Shown in pieces: positions 17,895 to 26,182 of a stretch of DNA of 64,000 bases. The translations under genes were made by a program, and so were the position numbers. Origin of the DNA: Pseudaquabacterium inlustre. Lineage in GTDB: Bacteria > Pseudomonadota > Gammaproteobacteria > Burkholderiales > Burkholderiaceae_C. Positions within the stretch are counted from its first letter, which is position 1; every line of letters begins with the position of its first letter. The stretch lies in assembly GCF_038066595.1 (NCBI RefSeq), contig NZ_JBBUTH010000003.1:586013-650012 (forward strand). The letters run 5' to 3'. The notes beneath the pieces were generated by a model that was not told the DNA's origin, did not search any database, and saw only the letters and a program-made list of their open reading frames with translations.

Positions 17895-18704
17895 TCAGCC
17901 GCGTTCGCGCACGGCCAGGCTCTGCGTGGCACGGCCGATCAGGCCCGCCTCGTCGAACAGCTGCGATTCGGCCAGGCCGCAGCCGTTGGGCGCCAGCAGC
18001 GTGCGCGCATCCACGCACACCCATTCGCCTACCGGCCGGCGCAGCAGGTTGATGGTCAGGTCGGAGTTGACGAAGCTGTGGCGCGCAAAGTCCAGCACCG
18101 CCGAAATGCCGTTGCCCGAATCGGCCGCCACCGCCACGCGCTGGTAGCCGCTGGGCGCCTCACCCGCCACCAGCGGCCGGTTCAGGCGGAACCAGGCGGC
18201 GCAGCGGCCGCGGAAGAAGTGGCCGCTGGCGATGCGGTTCTCCACCAGGTCGGCATAGCCGACCGGGCGGCCGAAGGGCATGCGGTTGGGGGTGCTCTCG
18301 TCCGGCGTGCGCGGGGCATGGGGCAGCGGGTGGCCGTCCAGGCCCTCGGGCAGCTGCAGCGCGTTCTCCCGCTGGGCCAGGGCGGTGAAGCGTGCCAGCT
18401 CCTTGCCGGCGCCCCACAGGCTGGCCGAGTAGTGCGCGGCATTGCGGCCGGCATAGTCGGTGCTGACCTCGATCTCCAACTCGGCGATGGGCACCGGCCG
18501 CAGCAGGTTGGCGGTGATGCGGCCGATGTGCGTGAGGCCGTGTTCGGCGGCCACCGCCTCGATGGCGCGGCACACCATCGCGATCGGCGGGCCGGCGTGC
18601 TGGTGCTGCGGATCCCAGGGGCCGCGGGTCAGCTCGCTGGCGCGCACCAGGCGCGGCGACAGCGCGGTGTAGGCCGCTGCGGGCAGTTCTCGGTCAGTGC
18701 TCAT
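17895..18704 (-). CDS. Thioesterase-family (acyl-CoA, hotdog fold) protein
   Basis: This encodes 269 residues; ATG 18704 opens MSTDRELP. The frame extends further upstream into Arg/Pro-rich sequence that is not convincing protein. The layout resembles a double-hotdog TesB-like thioesterase: an N-terminal half with GPWDPQHQHAGPPIAMVCRA and ITANLLRPVPIAELEIEV, and a C-terminal half with HSFVNSDLTINLLRRPVGEW and LFDEAGLIGRATQSL. These proteins hydrolyse acyl-CoA thioesters in the cytoplasm; the chain-length preference is unknown. The gene lies 37 bases after the S9 peptidase gene on the same strand and 125 bases before the VWA gene. Confidence 0.75.
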   Translation of the reverse strand: MSTDRELPAAAYTALSPRLVRASELTRGPWDPQHQHAGPPIAMVCRAIEAVAAEHGLTHIGRITANLLRPVPIAELEIEVSTDYAGRNAAHYSASLWGAGKELARFTALAQRENALQLPEGLDGHPLPHAPRTPDESTPNRMPFGRPVGYADLVENRIASGHFFRGRCAAWFRLNRPLVAGEAPSGYQRVAVAADSGNGISAVLDFARHSFVNSDLTINLLRRPVGEWVCVDARTLLAPNGCGLAESQLFDEAGLIGRATQSLAVRERG

Positions 18705-18741
18705 GGCGCGGGATGGTCGGCCAGGGGCGCCGCCGGCGATG

Positions 18742-20829
18742 TCAAGCGCGCGACTTGCGCGTGGCGGCAGGCGGCGCCGCGGCAGCTGCCTGGGCCGGCG
18801 GGGCTGGTGCGTCGGCGGCGCGGCGCGTGCGGCCGTTGCCATCGGGCAGGCGGTGCGCGGCCAGCCAGGCGAAGAACTCGCGGTACCACTGGCGGCTGTT
18901 GCGGGGTTTCAGGATCCAGTGGTTCTCGTCGGGGAACCACAGCAGCCGCGCCGGCACGTTCAGCGCCTTCAGCGTGTTGTAGTAGGCCAGGCCTTGCGCA
19001 TCGGGCACGCGGTAGTCGAGTGCGCCATGGATCACCAGCGTGGGCGTGGCCATGCTGGCGGCGTGCGCGTGCGGGCTTTGAGCCTGCACGCGGGCCATGT
19101 CGTCCCAGTACCAGCCGCCCAGCTCCTTGGCATGCCAGGCCCAGGCATCGTCGGCGAACATGCCCACCCAGTCGAAGCAGCCGGCATGGCACACATAGGC
19201 GGCGTAGCGGCCGGCCGGCACATGGGCGTTCATCCAGGCCACCATGTAGCCGCCATAGCTGCCGCCGGTGGCGTACACGCGCTTGGCATCGATGTACGGT
19301 CGCTGGAGCAGCTCGGTGGTGGCGGCCTCGATGTCCTGCAGCTCCAGCTCGCCCCAGCGGTGGGTGATGCTGTCGAGGAAGGCATGGCCGAAGCTGGACG
19401 AGCCGTGGTAGTTGACCACCGCCACCACATAGCCCGCGGCGGCGAACACCGGGTTGTTCCAGCGGTAGTGGAAGCTGTCGCCCACGGCGGTGTGTGGTCC
19501 GCCGTGGATCACCTGCATCAGCGGGTACTGCTTCTTCTCGTCGAAGTCGGGCGGGTAGAACAGCCACATCTGCACCGCATCGCCCTGGGCGCCGGTGATG
19601 CGCACTTCCTCATGCCGGCCGATGGCCAGGCCGGCCATCAGGGTGTCGTTGAAGCGCTCGATGCGCCGCGCCGGCTGGCCCGGCAGGTGGGCATGGGCGC
19701 GCGCCGGATGGTCGGCCGCATCGGCCACGCTGACCAGCGTGCCGGCAGCCTTGTCGAAGCCCTGCACCCAGCCGCCGCGCACCACGCACTCGGCGCGCCG
19801 GTCGGCCAGGTTGAAGCGCCACAGGTGGCGGCGCCCGCGCTCCTCGGCGCCCAGCAGCACCGCCGCACCATCGTCCTCCCACAGCAGCGGTGCCTGCACG
19901 GCATGGTCCCAGGCGCCGCTGAGCACCTCGAAGGCATCGCCCAGGCGGCACACGGCCAGCTGGCCCGGCGCGGTGTGGGTCAGCGCCTGGTGGCTGGCGA
20001 TGAAGGCCAGCTGCTCGCCATCGGGCGAGTAGCGCGGCGCCGACAGGTCCCAGGCGATGTCCTGCGCCACCGTGGCCACGCGGCCGCTGGCAATCTCGAT
20101 CTCGGCCAGCGCGAAGCGGCCGTCCTGGCGCTTGTCGGGCGCGGGGTCGTAGGCGAAGACCACGCGCCGGCCGTCGGGCGAGATGTCGAAGCAGTCGGTG
20201 CCCGGCTCGGCGCGGCCCAGTTCGAGATCGGTGCCTTCGAACAGGTCGCGCACCTTGCCGGTGACGATGTCCATCACGTGCAGGTGCGGCACCCGTCCCT
20301 GGGGCAGGAAGTGGTCCCAGTGCCGGTACATGGCATCGCCGGTGGCGTAGCCGGTCTCCTTGCGTTCGCGATGGTCCTTCATCGCCTTGGCCTGCGCCTT
20401 GCCGCCCTTCAGGTCGGGCCACACCCACGACACGAAGACGATGCGCCGGCCGTCGGGGCACCAGCGGAAGGCGTCGACGCCGGTGGCCACCTCGCCCACG
20501 CGTCGCGCCTCGCCGCCGTCGACCGGGATGACGTAGAACTGCGCGGCCTCGTCCTTGCGGCCCTGCTGCTCGCGCCGGGCGATGAAGCCCACCGTGTGCC
20601 CGTCGGGCGAGAAGCGCGGCTGGCCGTCCTTGTCGCCGCACTGGGTCAGCTGGCGCGGCTGGCCGCCCAGCGTGGACAGCAGCCACAGCGCACTCTCGGC
20701 CCGGTTCTCCTCCATCGAGAACGACGCCACCGTCACCACCGCCTGTGCGCCGTCGGGCGACAGGCTGGGCGCGCCCAGGCGCTGCATCTGCCAGAGGTGT
20801 TCGACCGTGATCGGTGTGCGACGCGCCAT
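18742..20829 (-). CDS. S9 family prolyl oligopeptidase / acylaminoacyl peptidase
   Basis: This encodes 695 residues; ATG 20829 opens MARRTPITVEHLWQM. The first about 400 residues form a beta-propeller with repeated FSPDG/YSPDG blades (FSPDGHTVGF, YSPDGEQLAF). The alpha/beta-hydrolase domain follows, with catalytic S524 in GGSYGGYM, D605 in ALDYRVP and H637 in DENHWIL. It has no signal peptide, so it is probably cytosolic and would cleave short peptides or acylated N-termini. The last 35 residues are Ala/Pro/Arg-rich and likely disordered. It heads a minus-strand run with the thioesterase gene. Confidence 0.9.
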   Translation of the reverse strand: MARRTPITVEHLWQMQRLGAPSLSPDGAQAVVTVASFSMEENRAESALWLLSTLGGQPRQLTQCGDKDGQPRFSPDGHTVGFIARREQQGRKDEAAQFYVIPVDGGEARRVGEVATGVDAFRWCPDGRRIVFVSWVWPDLKGGKAQAKAMKDHRERKETGYATGDAMYRHWDHFLPQGRVPHLHVMDIVTGKVRDLFEGTDLELGRAEPGTDCFDISPDGRRVVFAYDPAPDKRQDGRFALAEIEIASGRVATVAQDIAWDLSAPRYSPDGEQLAFIASHQALTHTAPGQLAVCRLGDAFEVLSGAWDHAVQAPLLWEDDGAAVLLGAEERGRRHLWRFNLADRRAECVVRGGWVQGFDKAAGTLVSVADAADHPARAHAHLPGQPARRIERFNDTLMAGLAIGRHEEVRITGAQGDAVQMWLFYPPDFDEKKQYPLMQVIHGGPHTAVGDSFHYRWNNPVFAAAGYVVAVVNYHGSSSFGHAFLDSITHRWGELELQDIEAATTELLQRPYIDAKRVYATGGSYGGYMVAWMNAHVPAGRYAAYVCHAGCFDWVGMFADDAWAWHAKELGGWYWDDMARVQAQSPHAHAASMATPTLVIHGALDYRVPDAQGLAYYNTLKALNVPARLLWFPDENHWILKPRNSRQWYREFFAWLAAHRLPDGNGRTRRAADAPAPPAQAAAAAPPAATRKSRA

Positions 20830-20926
20830 GGACTCTCCCGGTGGATCCGATCGATTGTGACCCAGTGCCGCGCTGCGCCATCCGCGTCGCTCAAGTCGTG
20901 TGGCACCGGCGCCGATAGACGGGGCG

Positions 20927-22228
20927 ATGATGGGGAACGTCGCCCTCGTGCTGCTGACCGTCCTGCTGCTGCAGGTGGCGGTGGCCTGCGCGTGGGGCGT
21001 GGGCATCTGGGCGATGGATCTGCCGCGCCGCCCGGCCTGGCACTGGCTGGCCTCGGGCCTGCTGTGCGCGGCGGCGATGGCCATCGTGCTGATGCGCGAC
21101 CTGCTGCCGCTGCCGGTCGGCGTGTCGGGCAGCAACCTGGTGATGCTGGCCACCGCGCTGGCGCTCGGCCGCGGCATGCGCGTGTTCCTGGGCCTGCCAC
21201 TGGGCGACCGCGAGACGGCCGCCGTGCTGCTGTTGTTCTGCGGCCTCTCGGCGGTGGCGATGACCCGCCTGCACGAGCCGGCCGGCGTGCGCCTGCAGGC
21301 CGTCACCACCACCGTGGCGCTGATGTGGGCGCTGGGCCGCAGCATCGCGGTGGGCTACCGCGCGCTGTGTGCCGAGTTCGGCCGGCGCCGCGCCCTGGTG
21401 CTGGTGGTGCCGATGGGGCTGACCTTCGTGATGGCCGCGGTGCGCCTGGCCTCGGCCGTGGGCGCGCCGGCGCGGCCGCTGCACGTGGATGCGCCGCTGC
21501 ACGTGGCCGTGGCGCTGCTGATGCTGGTGGCGCTGCTGATGCTGCACGGGTCCATGGCCGCCATGGTGGTGATGCGCCTGGTGGGCCGGCTGCGCGAGCT
21601 CTCTCAGCGCGACACGCTGACCGGCCTGCTCAACCGCGGTGAATGGCTGCGCCAGCTGCGCGCCCAGCACCGCTGGCTGGGCCGGCATGGCGAGTCCTTC
21701 GCGCTGCTGATCATCGACATCGACCACTTCAAGCAGGTCAACGACCGCTGGGGCCATGCCGCCGGCGACGCGGTGCTGGTGAACGTGGCGCAGGAGCTGA
21801 TCACCTCCTCGCGCGCGCTGGACGCCGTGGGCCGCCTGGGCGGCGAGGAATTCGTGGTGCTGTTGCCGCGCACCGATGCGCCGGCCGCGATGAGCCTGGC
21901 CGAGCGTCTGCGCAGTCAGCTGGCGCAGGCGCAGATCGACTGGCGCGAACAGCCGCTGCGCGTGACCGTGTCGATCGGCGTGGCCGTGGCCACCGATGCC
22001 GGGGAACTGCCGGCGCAGCTGATGGAGCGGGCCGATGCGGCGCTCTACCGCGCCAAGCATGCCGGCCGCGACCGCGTGGTGCTGGACGGCGAGGCCCCCG
22101 CGCCACCGGCCGGGCCACCGCCGTGGCCGCAGGCTGTGCGGCGTGCGATGCCGATGCCGCCGGCGGTACCGTCGACCACACCGCCCACACCGCCTGTTTC
22201 GCGGACCGACTTCGTCGACACCGCCTGA
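20927..22228 (+). CDS. Membrane-bound diguanylate cyclase
   Basis: This encodes 433 residues starting at ATG 20927 (a second ATG follows directly). The first about 210 residues hold six or seven hydrophobic segments, a membrane sensor region without a recognisable named domain. The GGDEF domain follows: signature DTLTGLLNRGEW, active-site GGEEF at residues 305-309, and an inhibitory I-site RALD five residues before it. It should make cyclic di-GMP from two GTP with product inhibition. The C-terminal 45 residues are Pro-rich. It lies divergent from the S9 peptidase gene, about 97 bases apart, and convergent with the GNAT gene. Confidence 0.92.
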   Translation: MMGNVALVLLTVLLLQVAVACAWGVGIWAMDLPRRPAWHWLASGLLCAAAMAIVLMRDLLPLPVGVSGSNLVMLATALALGRGMRVFLGLPLGDRETAAVLLLFCGLSAVAMTRLHEPAGVRLQAVTTTVALMWALGRSIAVGYRALCAEFGRRRALVLVVPMGLTFVMAAVRLASAVGAPARPLHVDAPLHVAVALLMLVALLMLHGSMAAMVVMRLVGRLRELSQRDTLTGLLNRGEWLRQLRAQHRWLGRHGESFALLIIDIDHFKQVNDRWGHAAGDAVLVNVAQELITSSRALDAVGRLGGEEFVVLLPRTDAPAAMSLAERLRSQLAQAQIDWREQPLRVTVSIGVAVATDAGELPAQLMERADAALYRAKHAGRDRVVLDGEAPAPPAGPPPWPQAVRRAMPMPPAVPSTTPPTPPVSRTDFVDTA

Positions 22229-22277
22229 GGTGCCGGGCCCGCGGCCCGCAGCCCGGCGTCTCGACCGCGTGCTGCGC

Positions 22278-22874
22278 TCAGCGTGGGCGCGTGAGCTGGA
22301 AATCCAGGTGTGCGCGCACCGTCGGCCATTCATCGGCCGTGATGCTGTAGACCACCGTGTCGCGCAGCGTGCCGTTGGCCGCCACCTGGTGGTTGCGCAG
22401 GATGCCGTCCATCTGCGCGCCCAGGCGCTCGATGGCGCGGCGGCTCTGCTGGTTGAAGCGGTGCGTGCGGAACTCCACCGCGATGCACCCCAGCGCCTCG
22501 AAGGCATGGGCCAGCAGCAGGCGCTTGGCATTGGTGTTCAGCAGCGTGCGCTGCACCGAGGCCGCGTACCAGGTCGAGCCGATCTCGACGCGCTGGTTCG
22601 CGTTGTCCACGTTCATGTAGGTGGTCATGCCCACGGCCTGGCCGGCGGCGTTGAACACCGTGAACGGCAGCATGCTGGACTTCTCCAGCAGGCCCAGGCG
22701 GCGCGCGATCTCGGCTTCCATGCCCTCGGGCGAGGGGATGGCCGTGTACCAGAGCTTCCACAACTCGCCGTCCCGCGTGGCCTCGCGCAGCGCCGGCGCG
22801 TGCTCGGGCGCCAGCGGCGCCAGGCGCACATGCGGGCCTTCCAGCGTGAGCGGCGTGCAGATGACGGGCTTCAT
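22278..22874 (-). CDS. GNAT family N-acetyltransferase
   Basis: This encodes 198 residues; ATG 22874 (MKPVICTPLTLEG) lies 4 bases after the moxR stop, so the pair is an operon. The sequence matches the RimJ/RimL-like GNAT group: TLEGPHVRLAPLAPEHA at the start, EIGSTWYAASVQRTLLNT in the core, and FRTHRFNQQSRRAIERLGA in the acetyl-CoA-binding part. It would transfer an acetyl group to a protein or small-molecule amine; the substrate is unknown. Confidence 0.85.
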   Translation of the reverse strand: MKPVICTPLTLEGPHVRLAPLAPEHAPALREATRDGELWKLWYTAIPSPEGMEAEIARRLGLLEKSSMLPFTVFNAAGQAVGMTTYMNVDNANQRVEIGSTWYAASVQRTLLNTNAKRLLLAHAFEALGCIAVEFRTHRFNQQSRRAIERLGAQMDGILRNHQVAANGTLRDTVVYSITADEWPTVRAHLDFQLTRPR

Positions 22875-22878
22875 GGGT

Positions 22879-23721
22879 TCAGCGATTGTGTTTCTGCATG
22901 AACACGAGCTTCTCGAACAAGGTGACATCCTGCTCGTTCTTCAGCAACGCGCCCACCAGCGGCGGCACGCTGACCTTCTCGTCCTTGCTCTGCAGCACTT
23001 CCAGCGGGATGTCCTCGGCCACCAGCAGCTTGAGCCAGTCGATCAGCTCGGAGGTGCTGGGCTTCTTCTTCAGGCCGGGCAGGTTGCGCACGTCGTAGAA
23101 GGTCTTCATCGCCGCGCCCAGCAGCTCCTTCTTCAGGCCCGGGAAGTGCACGTCGACGATCTTCTGCATCGTCTCGGCATCGGGGAACTTGATGTAGTGG
23201 AAGAAGCAGCGGCGCAGGAACGCGTCGGGCAGTTCCTTCTCGTTGTTGGAGGTGATGAACACCACCGGCCGGTGCTTGGCCCGGATCAGTTCGCGCGTCT
23301 CGTAGACGTAGAACTCCATGCGGTCGAGTTCGCGCAGCAGGTCGTTCGGGAACTCGATGTCGGCCTTGTCGATCTCGTCGATCAGCAGCGCCACCGGCGT
23401 CTCGGACGTGAACGCCTGCCACAGCGTGCCCTTGACGATGTAGTTGTGGATGTCCTTGACCTTCTCGTCACCCAGCTGGCTGTCGCGCAGGCGACTCACT
23501 GCGTCATATTCGTACAGGCCCTGCTGCGCCTTGGTGGTGCTCTTGATGTGCCACTGCAACAGCGGCATGCCGAGGGCGGCCGACACTTCCTCGGCCAGCA
23601 TCGTCTTGCCGGTGCCCGGCTCGCCCTTGACCAGCAGCGGGCGCTTGAGCGTGATCGCGGCGTTGACCGCCAGCATGAGGTCTTGCGTGGCGACGTAGTT
23701 GTCGGAACCTTGGAACTTCAT
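22879..23721 (-). CDS. MoxR-type AAA+ ATPase
   Basis: This encodes 280 residues. Walker A is GEPGTGKT at residues 33-40, Walker B is ALLIDEIDKAD, and the sensor-1 region is PVVFITSNNEKELPDAFLRR. This is the MoxR group, which couples ATP hydrolysis to remodelling or metal insertion with VWA partner proteins. The expected partner is the CoxE-like VWA protein at 16597-17769, here separated by four other genes. The gene starts at ATG 23721 and its upstream region is shared with the divergent cytochrome c gene. Confidence 0.9.
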   Translation of the reverse strand: MKFQGSDNYVATQDLMLAVNAAITLKRPLLVKGEPGTGKTMLAEEVSAALGMPLLQWHIKSTTKAQQGLYEYDAVSRLRDSQLGDEKVKDIHNYIVKGTLWQAFTSETPVALLIDEIDKADIEFPNDLLRELDRMEFYVYETRELIRAKHRPVVFITSNNEKELPDAFLRRCFFHYIKFPDAETMQKIVDVHFPGLKKELLGAAMKTFYDVRNLPGLKKKPSTSELIDWLKLLVAEDIPLEVLQSKDEKVSVPPLVGALLKNEQDVTLFEKLVFMQKHNR

Positions 23722-23807
23722 TTGGAGGGGGTGGCCAGGCCGTTTGAGAAGAGGGTGCGCGAGCTTGCCAAGCTGGGGGAATCGCGCAGCTACCAGGGTG
23801 ACAGCCC

Positions 23808-23829
23808 AGTATAAGTGGCCCCATATAAT
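23808..23829. promoter_or_regulatory. Overlapping divergent -10 elements for moxR and cytochrome c
   Basis: On the plus strand TATAAT at 23824-23829 lies about 95 bases before the cytochrome gene; a GTGACA hexamer stands 20 bases upstream of it, longer than the ideal spacing. On the minus strand TATACT (complement of 23808-23813) has CCGACC 17 bases upstream and points to moxR. The two promoters interleave, so they probably compete for polymerase. Confidence 0.5.
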
Positions 23830-23921
23830 GGGTCGGAGAGCCGTTGACGGCCATCAAGTGCTGGCATTCCGACATGGTGTAGCCGGCCCCAACCTAATAC
23901 GAGACAAGCCTGCCCACCACG

Positions 23922-24632
23922 ATGAACACCGCGCTCCACACGCTCATCCGCCTGCTCGCCACGGGCTTTGCACTGGCCGCCATCGGCGGTGCCGCCCAGG
24001 CCCAGGACGCCAAGGCTGCCGCGGGCGACGCGGCCAAGGGCGCAGGCAAGGCCGCCATGTGCATCGGCTGCCACGGCATCGTGGGCTACCAGGCCACGTT
24101 CCCCGAGGTCTACAAGGTGCCGATGATCTCGGGCCAGGGCGCCAAGTACATCGTGTCCGCCCTGCAGGCCTACCAGAAGGGCGACCGCAAGCACCCGACG
24201 ATGCGCGGCATCGCCGCCTCGCTCACCGAGGCCGACATGGCCGATCTGGGCGCCTTCTACGAGCAGCAGGGCAAGAACGCCGGCAGCCCGGCGCCCGAGG
24301 CCCTGGCCAAGCCGGTGCCCGACGCGCTGAAGGACCGCATGGCCGCCTGCGTGGCCTGCCACGGTGCCAACTTCAGCAAGCCGATGGACCCGGCCTATCC
24401 CAAGCTGGCTGGCCAGCACGCCGACTACCTGGCCGCTGCGCTGCGCGCCTACCACACCGATGGCAACGCCAACGTGGGGCGTGCCAACGCCACCATGCGC
24501 GGCCAGGTGGTGCAGGAAGCCAACGGCCAGAAGAAGCTCACCTTCACCAATGCCGAGCTGAAGCAGATCGGCGCCTACCTGGCCTCGCTGCCTGGCGACC
24601 TGCACGTGGTGCCGCAGCCGCGCCTGCGCTGA
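23922..24632 (+). CDS. Di-heme cytochrome c (c4-like)
   Basis: This encodes 236 residues with a Sec signal peptide (cleavage near residue 28, AAQAQ-D). There are two c-type heme sites, CIGCH at residues 47-51 and CVACH at 143-147. Each is followed by a Met-containing segment (HPTMRGIAASL, ANATMRGQVV) that could give the sixth heme ligand. The tandem repeat of one-heme domains is typical of cytochrome c4, a periplasmic electron carrier to terminal oxidases. No oxidase genes are adjacent. A strong terminator follows. Confidence 0.93.
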   Translation: MNTALHTLIRLLATGFALAAIGGAAQAQDAKAAAGDAAKGAGKAAMCIGCHGIVGYQATFPEVYKVPMISGQGAKYIVSALQAYQKGDRKHPTMRGIAASLTEADMADLGAFYEQQGKNAGSPAPEALAKPVPDALKDRMAACVACHGANFSKPMDPAYPKLAGQHADYLAAALRAYHTDGNANVGRANATMRGQVVQEANGQKKLTFTNAELKQIGAYLASLPGDLHVVPQPRLR

Positions 24633-24677
24633 GGCCGCTGCGCCGCCCGGTCTGGCACCGGGCGGGGCGCCCGAGAG

Positions 24678-24707
24678 ACCGCATGCTTGGGGCATGCGGT
24701 TTTTTTT
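24678..24707 (+). terminator. Rho-independent terminator
   Basis: ACCGCATGC and GCATGCGGT form a perfect 9-base stem with loop TTGGG, followed by seven T residues. It ends the cytochrome c transcript about 45 bases after the stop. Confidence 0.95.
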
Positions 24708-24759
24708 CGCCCTGGCGCACTCAAGCCCCGGGCAGGGGGGCCGATAAGAGCCGTTGACG

Positions 24760-26127
24760 ATGCCAACGGCCAGCAAAACCCTCAAGCGAATTCCTGTCGG
24801 CCAGGTGCGGCTGGGCATGCACCTGCACGCCATGGAGGGCAACTGGATCGACCACCCGTTCTGGAAGACCAAGTTCGTCCTGCGCGATCCCGAGGATCTG
24901 AAGAAGCTGCTGGCCAGTGCGGTGCGCGAGGTCTGGATCGATCCGGCCCTGGGCCTGGACGTGCTGGAGGCCGACGAGCCCGCCGGCGTGCGCCTGGCGA
25001 ACGGGCCGCGCAAGGCCGCCACGCCCTCGGTGGCGCTGGCAGCGTCAGCCCGTTCACCGCGCGCGGTGTTCGCCGCGGCCGACACCATCCGTGTGCCGAT
25101 GCCGCCACGGCCGCTGGCCGCCGAGCGCGAGGCGGCGCCTGTGCCGCCACCCGCCGCGCCGCCCGCCCGCCAGGAGATGGCGGCCGAACTGGCGCAGGCG
25201 GCCAAGACCTACCAGCGCTCGCGCGAGGTGATGAGCGGGCTGTTCAACGAGGCGCGCATGGGCCGCGCGCTGGACGCCGAGGGCTGCGGCCCGCTGGTCG
25301 ACGAGATCACCGATTCGGTGGCCCGCAACCCCGGCGCGCTGGTCAGCCTGATGCGGCTGAAGACCGCCGACGACTACACCTACATGCACTCGGTGGCCGT
25401 GTGCGCGCTGATGGTGGCGCTGGGCCGGCAGATGGGCCTGGACGACGCGGCCTGCCGCCAAGCCGGCCTGGCCGGTCTGCTGCACGACCTGGGCAAGGCG
25501 GCCATGCCGCTGGATGTGCTGAACAAGCCGGCGCGCCTGACCGAGGAAGAGTTCGCGGTCATCAAGACCCACCCCGAGCGCGGCTACGAGATCCTGCAGG
25601 AGGCGCGCGGCGCCAGCGAGCAGGCCATGGACGTGTGCCTGCACCACCACGAGCGCATGGACGGCACCGGCTACCCGCACCGGCTGCCGGCCGACCAGCT
25701 GACCCTGCTGGCGCGCATGGGCGCGGTGTGCGACGTGTACGACGCCATCACCTCCAACCGGCCCTACAAGGCGGGCTGGGATCCGGCCGAGTCGGTGGCG
25801 CGCATGGCCTCGTGGAAGGGTCACTTCGACCCCACCGTGTTCCGCGCCTTCGTGCGCAGCCTGGGCATCTATCCCAACGGCGCGCTGGTGCGGCTGGAAT
25901 CCGGCCGGCTGGCGGTGGTGATGGAGCAGAACGCCGACACGCTGACCTCGCCGATCGTCAAGGCCTTCTTCGACACCCGCCGCGAGATGCCGATCATGCC
26001 CACGCTGATCGACCTGGCGCGCCAGAGCGGCGACCGCATCGTCGACCGCGAGCCGCCCGGCCGCTGGAACTTCCCGCACCTGGACGCGATGTGGGCCGGC
26101 ACCGACGTGCTGTCGAAGACCAAGTAG
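24760..26127 (+). CDS. HD-GYP cyclic di-GMP phosphodiesterase with DUF3391
   Basis: This encodes 455 residues; ATG 24760 chosen, with a TTG two codons upstream. The N-terminal about 110 residues (RIPVGQVRLGMHLHAMEGNW) match DUF3391, often found before HD-GYP domains. An Ala/Pro-rich linker follows, then the HD-GYP domain. That carries HD at H242-D243 in LLHDLGKAAMP, histidines 295-297 in LHHHERMDGTGYPHRL, and a CDVYDAITSNRPYK element. It should hydrolyse cyclic di-GMP to GMP in the cytoplasm. It may oppose the diguanylate cyclase encoded 3 kb upstream; that pairing is inference. Confidence 0.93.
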   Translation: MPTASKTLKRIPVGQVRLGMHLHAMEGNWIDHPFWKTKFVLRDPEDLKKLLASAVREVWIDPALGLDVLEADEPAGVRLANGPRKAATPSVALAASARSPRAVFAAADTIRVPMPPRPLAAEREAAPVPPPAAPPARQEMAAELAQAAKTYQRSREVMSGLFNEARMGRALDAEGCGPLVDEITDSVARNPGALVSLMRLKTADDYTYMHSVAVCALMVALGRQMGLDDAACRQAGLAGLLHDLGKAAMPLDVLNKPARLTEEEFAVIKTHPERGYEILQEARGASEQAMDVCLHHHERMDGTGYPHRLPADQLTLLARMGAVCDVYDAITSNRPYKAGWDPAESVARMASWKGHFDPTVFRAFVRSLGIYPNGALVRLESGRLAVVMEQNADTLTSPIVKAFFDTRREMPIMPTLIDLARQSGDRIVDREPPGRWNFPHLDAMWAGTDVLSKTK

Positions 26128-26138
26128 CTGAAGCACCC

Positions 26139-26175
26139 GGTCTCGCGGTGGCGCGAGACCACCCGCCGGGCGGGT
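26139..26175. terminator. Two tandem hairpins between convergent genes
   Basis: GGTCTCGCG/CGCGAGACC forms a perfect 9-base stem with a 4-base loop (26139-26160). The palindrome ACCCGCCGGGCGGGT follows at 26161-26175. They sit between the convergent HD-GYP and copA genes and lack a T tract. The same 15-base palindrome recurs after murJ at 45523-45537. Confidence 0.5.
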
Positions 26176-26182
26176 TCTCTGA

